NCBI GenBank assembly: GCA_017544525.1 | Contig: JAFYEA010000030.1 | Coordinates: 1-38,968, forward strand | Direction of reading: 5' to 3' | Source of the DNA: Bacilli bacterium | GTDB lineage: Bacteria; Bacillota_I; Bacilli_A; RF39; UBA660 | DNA length: 38,968 nucleotides | Part shown: positions 30,958-37,944 of the stretch, piece after piece | Position numbering within the stretch: position 1 is the first letter of the stretch | Layout: each line of letters begins with the position of its first letter | Made by a program: the position numbers and the translations under genes | Notes under the pieces: model-generated | What the model was told of the DNA's origin: nothing | Databases searched by the model: none | What the model saw: only the letters and a program-made list of their open reading frames with translations

Positions 30958-30986
30958 ATGATACAAAAAATATGATGTGTTGTCAA
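30958..30986 (-). promoter_or_regulatory. Sigma-A promoter of the ClpA/B-type gene
   Basis: Minus strand TTGACA (30981-30986), 17-bp spacer, TATCAT (30958-30963). Its -35 overlaps the -35 of the divergent Hpt promoter. Confidence 0.75.
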
Positions 30987-31009
30987 TTAAATAGAACAAA
31001 TGTTATAAT
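30980..31009 (+). promoter_or_regulatory. Promoter of the Hpt gene sharing a -35 with the minus promoter
   Basis: TTGTCA (30980-30985), 18-bp spacer, TATAAT (31004-31009) with extended -10 TGT. The 7-mer TTGTCAA at 30980-30986 reads as a -35 on both strands. Confidence 0.65.
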
Positions 31010-31027
31010 AATTGTGAGGTATAAGAT

Positions 31028-31393
31028 ATGAATGATATAAATTATTTAAAACAAAATGGAATAGACGCTGAAAAATCAGTTGGTGAATTAGGAGAAGAGA
31101 TGTACAAGGAAATGCTTGAAATGTTTTTAAGTGAAATTGTAGAAAAGGTAAACAAGTTAAGAGAATGTTTACTTAATAATAATATGAAGGATTATTCTAC
31201 ATATGTACATGGTATTAAAGGCGAAAGTGCATATTTAGGTTTTACAGAATTAGTAAGACAAGCGCTTGAACATCAAAATAAAAGTGCAGAAGGAGATACA
31301 AATTATATATCTCAAAATTATGCTACGTTAGTTAATGAAATACAAAGAGTCATCAATGTAGTATGTGTTTATTTGGGAAAAGTCAATGGTTAA
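31028..31393 (+). CDS. Stand-alone Hpt (histidine phosphotransfer) domain protein
   Basis: 121 residues, one helical Hpt domain. The phosphoacceptor is H61 in YVHGIKGESAYLGF, the HxxKGxSxxLG-like signature. Preceding helices (EEMYKEMLEMFLSEIVEKVNKLREC) and following ones complete the four-helix bundle. Such proteins relay phosphate between hybrid kinases and response regulators; no kinase or regulator is in the window. GAGGT precedes ATG 31028. It is transcribed divergently from the ClpA/B-type ATPase with overlapping promoters. Its terminator contains its stop codon and overlaps the next promoter. Confidence 0.8.
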   Translation: MNDINYLKQNGIDAEKSVGELGEEMYKEMLEMFLSEIVEKVNKLRECLLNNNMKDYSTYVHGIKGESAYLGFTELVRQALEHQNKSAEGDTNYISQNYATLVNEIQRVINVVCVYLGKVNG

Positions 31394-31407
31394 AATTGAC
31401 TTTTTTT
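31382..31407 (+). terminator. Terminator containing the Hpt stop codon
   Basis: GTCAAT (31382-31387) / ATTGAC (31395-31400), loop GGTTAAA with the TAA, then seven Ts. Its 3' arm is also the next -35 (TTGACT). Confidence 0.8.
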
Positions 31408-31424
31408 GATAAAAATGTTATAAT
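31396..31424 (+). promoter_or_regulatory. Sigma-A promoter of the 31.5 kb gene
   Basis: TTGACT (31396-31401), 17-bp spacer, TATAAT (31419-31424) with extended -10 TGT. The -35 is built from the terminator stem. Confidence 0.8.
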
Positions 31425-31454
31425 ATGAACGCTTTTTACAAAGGGGTGATTTTC

Positions 31455-31772
31455 ATGGTAAACACAAATGCTTATAAAAGTGCTGTTATGGAACAAATGA
31501 ATGAGGAAGAACAATTTGCTCATGAACTTAGAATGTTAAAAAATGTATATATGAGATATCTAAGAAATAATATTAGACGTGGTCATAATGGACGCGGTAG
31601 AAAAATTATAGAAACAGAAAGTTATCAAGCATATTTATATTTAGCTTATAAATATAGAGGTGTTTTAAATAGAGAAGAAATATTAAGAAATGCAGGGTTT
31701 GAATTAGATATTGAAAATCAATCTTTAAAATTAGTTATAAATAGAGACAAAGTATTAAAAAATACCTTGTAA
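31455..31772 (+). CDS. Hypothetical basic helical protein, 105 residues
   Basis: Not recognised. It is helical and basic in the middle (YMRYLRNNIRRGHNGRGRK), then YQAYLYLAYKYRGVLNREEILRNAGFEL. It has no signal or membrane segment; the basic patch could bind nucleic acid, but no known fold is evident. I chose ATG 31455 because AAGGGGTGA (31441-31449) is directly upstream; the longer frame from 31425 would start at the -10 box. The -35 of the rimP promoter overlaps its TAA stop. Confidence 0.65.
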   Translation: MVNTNAYKSAVMEQMNEEEQFAHELRMLKNVYMRYLRNNIRRGHNGRGRKIIETESYQAYLYLAYKYRGVLNREEILRNAGFELDIENQSLKLVINRDKVLKNTL

Positions 31773-31795
31773 CATATATTTTATTATGCTATAAT
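31767..31795 (+). promoter_or_regulatory. Sigma-A promoter of the rimP-nusA-infB operon
   Basis: TTGTAA (31767-31772), 17-bp spacer, TATAAT (31790-31795) with extended -10 TGC. The -35 overlaps the stop codon of the previous gene. Confidence 0.75.
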
Positions 31796-31808
31796 ACAGT
31801 TGACAACG

Positions 31809-31833
31809 AAGAGTGGGCCGGAAGTCCACTCTT
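31809..31833 (+). promoter_or_regulatory. Leader hairpin upstream of rimP
   Basis: AAGAGTGG (31809-31816) / CCACTCTT (31826-31833), loop GCCGGAAGT, just after the transcription start and 12 bases before AGGAGG. No U run follows, so it is not a terminator. Similar AAGAGTGGG...CCCACTCTT hairpins precede rimP in other Bacillota as I recall; function uncertain. Confidence 0.6.
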
Positions 31834-31855
31834 TAATTTATGTTAGGAGGGCGTG

Positions 31856-32113
31856 ATGGAAGAAAAAATAATAGAAGCAATTAAAGAACCATTAAAAAAA
31901 GAAAAAATCGAATTATTAGGGGTAAGATTTGGTGAAGAAGATGGTGAAAAAACATTATTTGTAACTGTTGATAATCCAGATGGAGAAGTAGATATTGATT
32001 TTTGTGTTAAAGCAACTCATATTGTTGATCCAATTATAGATGGATTAGATTTAGAAATAGAAGATTATGTATTAGATGTAGGAAGTAAAGGAGTTAGTGA
32101 AGATGAGAACTAA
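31856..32113 (+). CDS. rimP: Shortened ribosome maturation factor RimP (N-domain only)
   Basis: 85 residues, against ~150 in typical RimP. The N-terminal alpha/beta domain is present (EKIIEAIKEPLKKEKIELLGVRF, KTLFVTVDNPDGEVDIDFCVKAT, VDPIIDGLDLEIEDYVLDVGSKG). The protein stops where the family has its SSPGLxRPL motif (here DVGSKGVSEDEN) and the C-terminal SH3-like domain follows. RimP assists 30S assembly. ATG 31856 has AGGAGG 5 bases upstream. It overlaps nusA by 11 bases, and the position at the head of the nusA-infB operon confirms the identity. I see no frameshifted C-domain; nusA follows at once. Confidence 0.88.
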   Translation: MEEKIIEAIKEPLKKEKIELLGVRFGEEDGEKTLFVTVDNPDGEVDIDFCVKATHIVDPIIDGLDLEIEDYVLDVGSKGVSEDEN

Positions 32114-33245
32114 AAAAACTACAGTAGAACCAGGAAAAGTAAATGGAGAGGAATTTAAAAAAGCATTAGATTTCATTGTTAAAGAAAAAGGCATTGATGA
32201 AGATACTGTTATTGAAGCAATGCAAACAGCTTTATCAACGGCTTTTAGAAAGAATGAAAAAGCAGATTATGCTTCTAGAGTATTAATTGATAGAAATACT
32301 GGAGAAATTAAGGTATTTAAAGTTACTACTATTGTAGATGACTATAATGATGATGACGATGATATTGATCCTGAAACAGGAGAAGTTAAGGTTAAACATG
32401 ATTATTTAAATGAAATGACTATTAGTGATGCTAAAGAGATTAATAAAGATTATCAAGTTGGAGATGAAATACTTGAAGAAGTAACACCACATAATTTTGG
32501 TAGAGTAGCAATTAGCGTTGCTAAACAAGTTGTTCTTCAAAAAATTAGAGAAGCTGAACGTGAAAAAATAATGAGTGAATTTGAAGACAAGGAAGATGAA
32601 TTGATGATTGGATTCCTTGCTATGGAAGATGCTAAAAATTACTATGTTGATTTAGGAAAAGCAAGAGGAATTTTATCCAAGAGTGAACTTATTCCTGGAG
32701 AAAAATTAACTATGGGTGATAGTATCAAAGTATATATTACTAAGATAGAATCTACTCCTAAAGGACCACTAATCTTAGTTTCTAGAAAAAATTATGGATT
32801 TGTTAAAAGATTATTTGAACATGAAATACCAGAATTTCAAGATGGAACATTAGAATTAAGAGGAGTTGCTCGTGAAGCGGGAGTTAGAAGTAAAGTGGCT
32901 ATTGCTTCATCAAATCCAAAGGTTGATCCAATTGGAAGTTGTATTGGTGAAAAAGGTAGAAGAATTGCTAATATAATAAATGAACTTGGTGGAGAAAAAG
33001 TAGACCTAATAGCTTATTCAAATGATCCAGAAGAATTTATTGCTAATGCATTAAGTCCTGCTAAAAATTTAAATGTAAGTATTACTGATGAAAAGAAGAA
33101 AGAGGCATTAGTAATAGCAGATGATGAAAATTTAAGTTTAGCTATTGGTAAAAAAGGAATTAATATTAAATTAGCTAGTAAGTTAACTAAATATACAATT
33201 AATATTAAAACATTAGCAGATATTAACAAACAAATAAATGCTTAA
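32103..33245 (+). CDS. nusA: Transcription termination/antitermination factor NusA
   Basis: 380 residues. The N-terminal RNA-polymerase-binding domain (1-~150) carries an extra acidic insert around residues 80-100 (DDYNDDDDDIDPETGE) compared with Bacillus NusA. The S1 domain (~155-225), KH1 (~230-300, with ELRGVAREAGVRSKVAI and IGSCIGEKGRRI) and KH2 (~305-375, with LSLAIGKKGINIKLASKL) follow. NusA modulates pausing, termination and antitermination. ATG 32103 has AAAGGAG at 9 bases; a GTG at 32097 is too close to it. It overlaps rimP by 11 bases. Confidence 0.96.
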   Translation: MRTKKTTVEPGKVNGEEFKKALDFIVKEKGIDEDTVIEAMQTALSTAFRKNEKADYASRVLIDRNTGEIKVFKVTTIVDDYNDDDDDIDPETGEVKVKHDYLNEMTISDAKEINKDYQVGDEILEEVTPHNFGRVAISVAKQVVLQKIREAEREKIMSEFEDKEDELMIGFLAMEDAKNYYVDLGKARGILSKSELIPGEKLTMGDSIKVYITKIESTPKGPLILVSRKNYGFVKRLFEHEIPEFQDGTLELRGVAREAGVRSKVAIASSNPKVDPIGSCIGEKGRRIANIINELGGEKVDLIAYSNDPEEFIANALSPAKNLNVSITDEKKKEALVIADDENLSLAIGKKGINIKLASKLTKYTINIKTLADINKQINA

Positions 33246-33267
33246 AAAAGAATTGGAGGTATTAAAA

Positions 33268-33528
33268 ATGAAAACGAAAAAAATACCTATGAGAACTTGT
33301 GTTGTTACTCATGAAAAATGTGAAAAAAAAGATTTACTTAGAGTAGTAAGGAATAATGAAGGAGAAGTTTTTGTAGATGATACTCTAAAAGCTAATGGTA
33401 GAGGAGCTTATTTAAAGAAAGACAAAGATATAATTGAAAAAGCAAGAAAATCAAAAATTTTAGAGAAACATTTAGAAACAAATATTAAAGAAGAAATATA
33501 TGATGAATTGTTAACAAAAATACAGTAA
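33268..33528 (+). CDS. ylxR: YlxR family RNA-binding protein (RnpM)
   Basis: 86 residues. The family signature is PMRTCVVTHEKCEKKDLLRVVR near the start and GRGAYLKKD later, as in YlxR (DUF448). In Bacillus YlxR/RnpM binds and modulates RNase P RNA. ATG 33268 follows TTGGAGGT; the longer frame from 33238 overlaps nusA and has no site. In most Bacillota a ylxQ (L7Ae-like) gene lies between ylxR and infB; here infB starts only 12 bases after ylxR, so ylxQ is missing at this locus. Confidence 0.92.
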   Translation: MKTKKIPMRTCVVTHEKCEKKDLLRVVRNNEGEVFVDDTLKANGRGAYLKKDKDIIEKARKSKILEKHLETNIKEEIYDELLTKIQ

Positions 33529-33540
33529 AGGAGGATTTAT

Positions 33541-35670
33541 ATGAGTATAGAAGATTATGCTTTAGAACTTGGAATTGATACAAGTTTAGTTATCAGTAAA
33601 GTTAGAGAATTAGGATTCAATTATAATAATCCCAGCGATATTTTAGACGATGATGCAATCATTATGTTAGATAATGAATTATCTGATTTGTCAAATAAAG
33701 AAAATAATTTAACTGAAGAACTTCAAGATAAATTTGAAATGGAAGATAGAGCAGAAGCAGTTGCTTTAGAGCATAATATTGATGTTTATGATGAAGTAAA
33801 AGTAAAAGAAAAAATAAAAAAGAAAGATACTAGTAAACAAGCAATAGATGAAGATTTATCTTTAAAAAAGAAAAACATTTATAAAAATAAAACTAAACTT
33901 AAAAGTAACAAAGAAGAGTCTAGTAGTAATGTAGTTTTATATAAAGAAGGAATGAGTGTTGCAGATTTAGCAAATGAACTTGGAGTTAGTCCAACAGATG
34001 TTGTTAAAAAGTTAATTGGTATGGGTCTTATGATTTCATCAAATCAAGCAATATCATTTGATGATGCTAGTATAGTAGTACTTGATTACAACAAAGAATT
34101 AACTCGTGAAGAAACAACAGATATATCTAATTTTGAAGAATATGTAATTACTGATAAGGAAGAGGATTTAGAACCTAGACCTGCAGTTGTAACAATTATG
34201 GGACATGTTGACCATGGTAAAACAACATTACTTGACTATATAAGAAATTCTCATGTAGTTAATACAGAAGCAGGCGGAATTACACAAGCAATAGGAGCTT
34301 ATCAAGTAGAAAAAGATGGAAGAAAAATCACATTTATAGATACTCCAGGACACGCTGCTTTTACTGAAATGAGAGCAAGAGGTGCTAGTGTAACAGACAT
34401 AGTTATTATAATAGTAGCTGCTGATGATGGTGTTATGCCTCAAACAAAAGAAGCAATTGATCACGCTAAAGCAGCAAATGTACCAATTATAGTAGCAGTT
34501 AATAAAATAGATAAACCAAATATAAATGTTGAAAAAGTAATGAGTGAATTATCTGAATTAGGTCTTACTCCTGAAGAATGGGGTGGAGATACTATATTTG
34601 TTAAGATAAGCGCTAAAACAGGTGAAGGAGTAGATTTACTTCTTGAAAATATTAATGCATTATCTGAAATAATGGAATTAAAAGCAAATCCAAATAGATA
34701 TGCAGTTGGTTCTGTAATAGAAGCTAAACTTGATAAAAACAAAGGACCAGTAGTAACATTATTAATTCAAAATGGAACACTAAGATTAGGAGATCCAATT
34801 GTCGTTGGAACTAATCATGGTAAAGTAAGGACTTTAAGAGATGATACTGGTCGTGAAGTAATATTTGCTGAACCAAGTAAACCTGTTGAAGTAACAGGAC
34901 TTGAAGATGTTCCAGTAGCAGGTGATAAATTCATGGCTTTTGAAAGTGAAAAAGAAGCAAGAAGTGTTTCCATTAAGAGAAAAGAAGCAGAAAAAAGTAA
35001 AAGATTTGCTCATAAAGCATTAAGTTTAGATGAATTATTTGATTCTATTAAAGAAGGTAGAAAAGAAATAAATGTTGTTTTAAAAACAGATGTTAAGGGA
35101 AGCGAAGAAGCAGTTAAAAACGCACTTCTGAAGATTAATGTTGAAGGAGTTAAAATAAATGTTATTAGAAGTGGTGTTGGTACAATAACTGAAAGTGATG
35201 TTGTACTTGCTCATGCCTCTAATGCGATTATTATCGGATTTAATGTAAGTCCAACAAAAGAAACAAAAGAAACTGCTAAAAGTTATGAAGTAGAAATAAG
35301 ACTTTATAATATTATTTACAAATTAGTAGAAGAAATTGAAGCCGCTATGAAAGGTATGCTAGATCCTGAATTTGAAGAGGTTGTACTTGGAGAAGCGGAA
35401 GTGAGACAATTATTCCATTTTTCTAAAATTGGAAATATTGCTGGATCTCATGTTACAAATGGGCTTGTAAAAGTTAATACTCCATGTAGAGTTATTAGAG
35501 ACGGCATCGTAGTAACAACATCTAAAATAGCTTCACTTCAGAGAGAAAAAGATCAAGCTAAAGAAGTTAAAAGCGGTTTTGATTGTGGAATTGTTGTTGA
35601 TAATTTCCCTGATATTAAAGAAGGAGATATCATAGAAGTATTTGAAAATAGGGAAGTGAAAAGATCATGA
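33541..35670 (+). CDS. infB: Translation initiation factor IF-2
   Basis: 709 residues. Two IF2_N-type subdomains are visible: residues 1-50 ([23 protein letters not shown]) and ~140-190 ([26 protein letters not shown]), joined by a charged linker. The G domain starts near 215: G1 [10 protein letters not shown]2/G3 [12 protein letters not shown] and DTPGHAAF, G4 NKID and G5 SAKTG. Domains II, III and IV follow, ending in the fMet-tRNA-binding part ([21 protein letters not shown]). It brings initiator tRNA to the 30S subunit. AAAGGAGG precedes the ATG, and it overlaps rbfA by ATGA. Confidence 0.97.
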   Translation: MSIEDYALELGIDTSLVISKVRELGFNYNNPSDILDDDAIIMLDNELSDLSNKENNLTEELQDKFEMEDRAEAVALEHNIDVYDEVKVKEKIKKKDTSKQAIDEDLSLKKKNIYKNKTKLKSNKEESSSNVVLYKEGMSVADLANELGVSPTDVVKKLIGMGLMISSNQAISFDDASIVVLDYNKELTREETTDISNFEEYVITDKEEDLEPRPAVVTIMGHVDHGKTTLLDYIRNSHVVNTEAGGITQAIGAYQVEKDGRKITFIDTPGHAAFTEMRARGASVTDIVIIIVAADDGVMPQTKEAIDHAKAANVPIIVAVNKIDKPNINVEKVMSELSELGLTPEEWGGDTIFVKISAKTGEGVDLLLENINALSEIMELKANPNRYAVGSVIEAKLDKNKGPVVTLLIQNGTLRLGDPIVVGTNHGKVRTLRDDTGREVIFAEPSKPVEVTGLEDVPVAGDKFMAFESEKEARSVSIKRKEAEKSKRFAHKALSLDELFDSIKEGRKEINVVLKTDVKGSEEAVKNALLKINVEGVKINVIRSGVGTITESDVVLAHASNAIIIGFNVSPTKETKETAKSYEVEIRLYNIIYKLVEEIEAAMKGMLDPEFEEVVLGEAEVRQLFHFSKIGNIAGSHVTNGLVKVNTPCRVIRDGIVVTTSKIASLQREKDQAKEVKSGFDCGIVVDNFPDIKEGDIIEVFENREVKRS

Positions 35671-36008
35671 GTAAAATAAAAGGTGAAAGAGCAGGAACAG
35701 AGATTCAGAGAGAACTTGGCAATATATTGCTTTTAGATGCTAAAGATGAAGACTTTAAACATGTAACTATTACTGATGTTGATGTATCAAATGATTTAAG
35801 TTTTGCTAAAGTTTATTTCACAACAACAGATGATAGAGAACATGTAACACATGATTTAAATGCAGCCGCAGGATTTTTTAGAAGTCTGCTTGCTGAAAGA
35901 CTTGTAATGAGACACACTCCAGAATTAAGATTTATATTTGATGAATCTATAGAATATGGAGAAAAAATCGAAAAAATAATTGAAAAATTGCATGAAGAAG
36001 AAAAATAG
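35667..36008 (+). CDS. rbfA: Ribosome-binding factor A
   Basis: 113 residues, normal length. KH-like fold: GERAGTEIQRELGNILL, then ITDVDVSNDLSFAKVYFTT, RSLLAERLVMRHTPELRFIFDESIEYGEKIEKII, the full RbfA pattern. It binds the 30S 5'-helix region of 16S rRNA during late maturation and cold adaptation. It overlaps infB by 4 bases and is the last gene of the operon; the terminator starts within its stop codon. Confidence 0.95.
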   Translation: MSKIKGERAGTEIQRELGNILLLDAKDEDFKHVTITDVDVSNDLSFAKVYFTTTDDREHVTHDLNAAAGFFRSLLAERLVMRHTPELRFIFDESIEYGEKIEKIIEKLHEEEK

Positions 36009-36037
36009 CAATGTTATTAAAACATTGCTTTTTGTTT
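36007..36037 (+). terminator. Terminator of the rimP-rbfA operon
   Basis: AGCAATGTT (36007-36015) / AACATTGCT (36021-36029), loop ATTAA, then TTTTGTTT. It starts in the TAG stop. Confidence 0.88.
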
Positions 36038-36039
36038 GA

Positions 36040-36068
36040 TAGACATTTTTAAAAATTAATGTTATACT
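36040..36068 (+). promoter_or_regulatory. Sigma-A promoter of the hydrolase-like pair
   Basis: TAGACA (36040-36045), 17-bp spacer, TATACT (36063-36068) with extended -10 TGT. Confidence 0.7.
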
Positions 36069-36093
36069 TTATTATGTATAATAGGAGATAGAA

Positions 36094-37932
36094 ATGATGG
36101 ATAATAGTTCAAGTGATATGTATAATTATTTAATTGAAAATTATGATAGTGTTACCATTGAAAATGGCTATTATCATATTGAAAATACATCAGGATATAG
36201 GTGTGAAGCATATATACCTGTAAGTTATGATAGAGGGGATATAATAAACGTTTATACTTTTACACCAGGAACAAATGAAAGAGATGGTGGAAAAGTAGCA
36301 GTAAGAGGTCTTGTTGAAAGAGAAAACACACCAGAATGTGCAATTTTTATATGTTATGATTATAGAAGAGAAACTACAGAAAATAATATAATTCAACATG
36401 CTGCCGAGTTTGCTAATAACAATGGAATGACTATTGCAAATTTGGGTGCTGAATCATTTAGCGGTGGAGGTGGAAACAGTTTAATGTATGTTGCCCAATT
36501 TGCCTCTAATCCAGCCAATGCAAATACAGATGTAGTGGCAGTAATGTCAGAATCATTCTCTTCCGTTAATTTCCAAGGTGGTCCAAGTAAAACAAGTTGG
36601 AACTATAGTATAGGAGATGATACATATAATGCTTTAATTGAAAATGGTGTTAAAGTATATGGAGTTTCAAATCCTCATAATCTTCAATTTGGATCTGGAG
36701 GTAGAGATGACTACTTAAGCATTGCCAGAAAAGGTGTTGATATGACATTTATATATACTGATGAATATGATCATTTGGGTACATTAGAAGCATCAGTAGC
36801 AAATGGTATGACATTTTATTTAATGGGTATTTCAGATGATTTAGGAAATTATGCACCGCATAATCAATCAGGAGCAAATTATCAACCATACGTATATGTT
36901 GATGGTCATTTTGTAGCCCAAGGTACAATGGCAGATTATCATGGTGTAGATAATAGTATATTTATAACAGATGAAATGTTAAATATAGAAGAATATCAAA
37001 AAATATATGATTATGGGAAAAATAAAGGGTCAATGACTTTAACTAAAATTGATGCCCCAGAAAAATATGCACATTTAAAAAATTTAGAGCATTTAAGTAT
37101 TAATATAGGGTCTAATATTGATCCTGCTATTTCATCAAGTTTAAACTATATTGAAAATAGTGTAAATGCAATTAGAGATCAAATAAAAACATCTGGATTT
37201 ATGCAAGGATATAGTAAACCTACTTTTTCAAGTAGCACAGGAATTCCAGGATGTTTAAGTGGATATATAGATGCATATTATAATATAATGTATGATTTAA
37301 TGGATAGAGTAGAAGAACAAACAGAAGCAATTATTAGTTATGGACAATCATATGTTGAAATGGATACTGATTTAGCTACAAAAGCAGAAGAATTAGTTGC
37401 AGGAACAGCAACAGGATCAATCGAAGAATCCCCATCAAGATTTTTAAATGATAATCCAAGTCCAGCGCCTTCAGTTCAAGAAATACCAGAAGAACCAGTT
37501 GTTAGTCCAGAGAATCCTACTAATAATCCAACAGGTACAACACCAGGTTCTGGTGGAGGCCCAACAAATCCAACAAATCCTTCTAATCCAGGAACTCCAA
37601 CGACTCCCGAAACACCAACCGGTGGAGAAACAACTACAGAACCACATCCAGAAGGAGCAAATCTTATTGAAATGGAAAGAAGTGATGGTAGTAAAGTAGT
37701 GGCGGTAATGGATGGAGATAAAGTAAAAGAATTAAAATATGTATATGAATATGATACAACAGATGAAGCAAAGAATAATTTAAAAGCAATTAGTAATAAA
37801 TATAAAGAAGTAAATCATATTGAAGAAGTAAAACTAAATGAAAACAAAGTAGAAGTAATATTTAAAGAAGAAGCATATAAAGATATGGATTTAGAAGCAA
37901 TAATAGAAAAATATTTTGTTGATGAAGAGTAA
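36094..37932 (+). CDS. Multidomain alpha/beta-hydrolase-like protein with WXG-like helices and shared C-terminal domain
   Basis: 612 residues, no signal peptide or membrane helix. Residues ~35-300 look like an alpha/beta-hydrolase: strand CAIFICYDY (82-90), a nucleophile-elbow-like NLGAESFSGGGGNSL (116-130, S123), VDMTFIYTDEYDHLG and a late DYHG. Residues ~345-437 are two long helices around a Gly/Pro turn, resembling WXG100/LXG-type helical hairpins. Residues ~455-520 are a Pro/Thr/Asn/Gly linker (NPTNPSNPGTPTTPETPTGG). Residues ~521-612 form a C-terminal domain shared with the gene cut at the window start. The linker suggests an exported protein; without a signal peptide, type VII-like export is one possibility (inference). 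ATG 36094 follows AGGAG. It is co-transcribed with its paralogue 12 bases downstream. Confidence 0.65.
   Translation: MMDNSSSDMYNYLIENYDSVTIENGYYHIENTSGYRCEAYIPVSYDRGDIINVYTFTPGTNERDGGKVAVRGLVERENTPECAIFICYDYRRETTENNIIQHAAEFANNNGMTIANLGAESFSGGGGNSLMYVAQFASNPANANTDVVAVMSESFSSVNFQGGPSKTSWNYSIGDDTYNALIENGVKVYGVSNPHNLQFGSGGRDDYLSIARKGVDMTFIYTDEYDHLGTLEASVANGMTFYLMGISDDLGNYAPHNQSGANYQPYVYVDGHFVAQGTMADYHGVDNSIFITDEMLNIEEYQKIYDYGKNKGSMTLTKIDAPEKYAHLKNLEHLSINIGSNIDPAISSSLNYIENSVNAIRDQIKTSGFMQGYSKPTFSSSTGIPGCLSGYIDAYYNIMYDLMDRVEEQTEAIISYGQSYVEMDTDLATKAEELVAGTATGSIEESPSRFLNDNPSPAPSVQEIPEEPVVSPENPTNNPTGTTPGSGGGPTNPTNPSNPGTPTTPETPTGGETTTEPHPEGANLIEMERSDGSKVVAVMDGDKVKELKYVYEYDTTDEAKNNLKAISNKYKEVNHIEEVKLNENKVEVIFKEEAYKDMDLEAIIEKYFVDEE
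37799..37930 (+). repeat. Copy 2 of the coding repeat shared with 1-132
   Basis: The gapless partner of 1-132, about 88% identical by hand count. It encodes the last ~43 residues of the C-terminal domain of the 36094-37932 protein. Confidence 0.85.
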
Positions 37933-37944
37933 TAAGGAGCAATT

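Noticed and set aside
31800..31805. Consensus TTGACA just after the rimP promoter
   Set aside because: No -10 lies 16-19 bases downstream (that region is the leader hairpin), and a good promoter already lies at 31767-31795.
37448..37699. 83-residue alternative-frame ORF in the linker of the 36.1 kb gene
   Set aside because: Gln/Leu-rich shadow of the repetitive Pro/Thr linker; no start signals.
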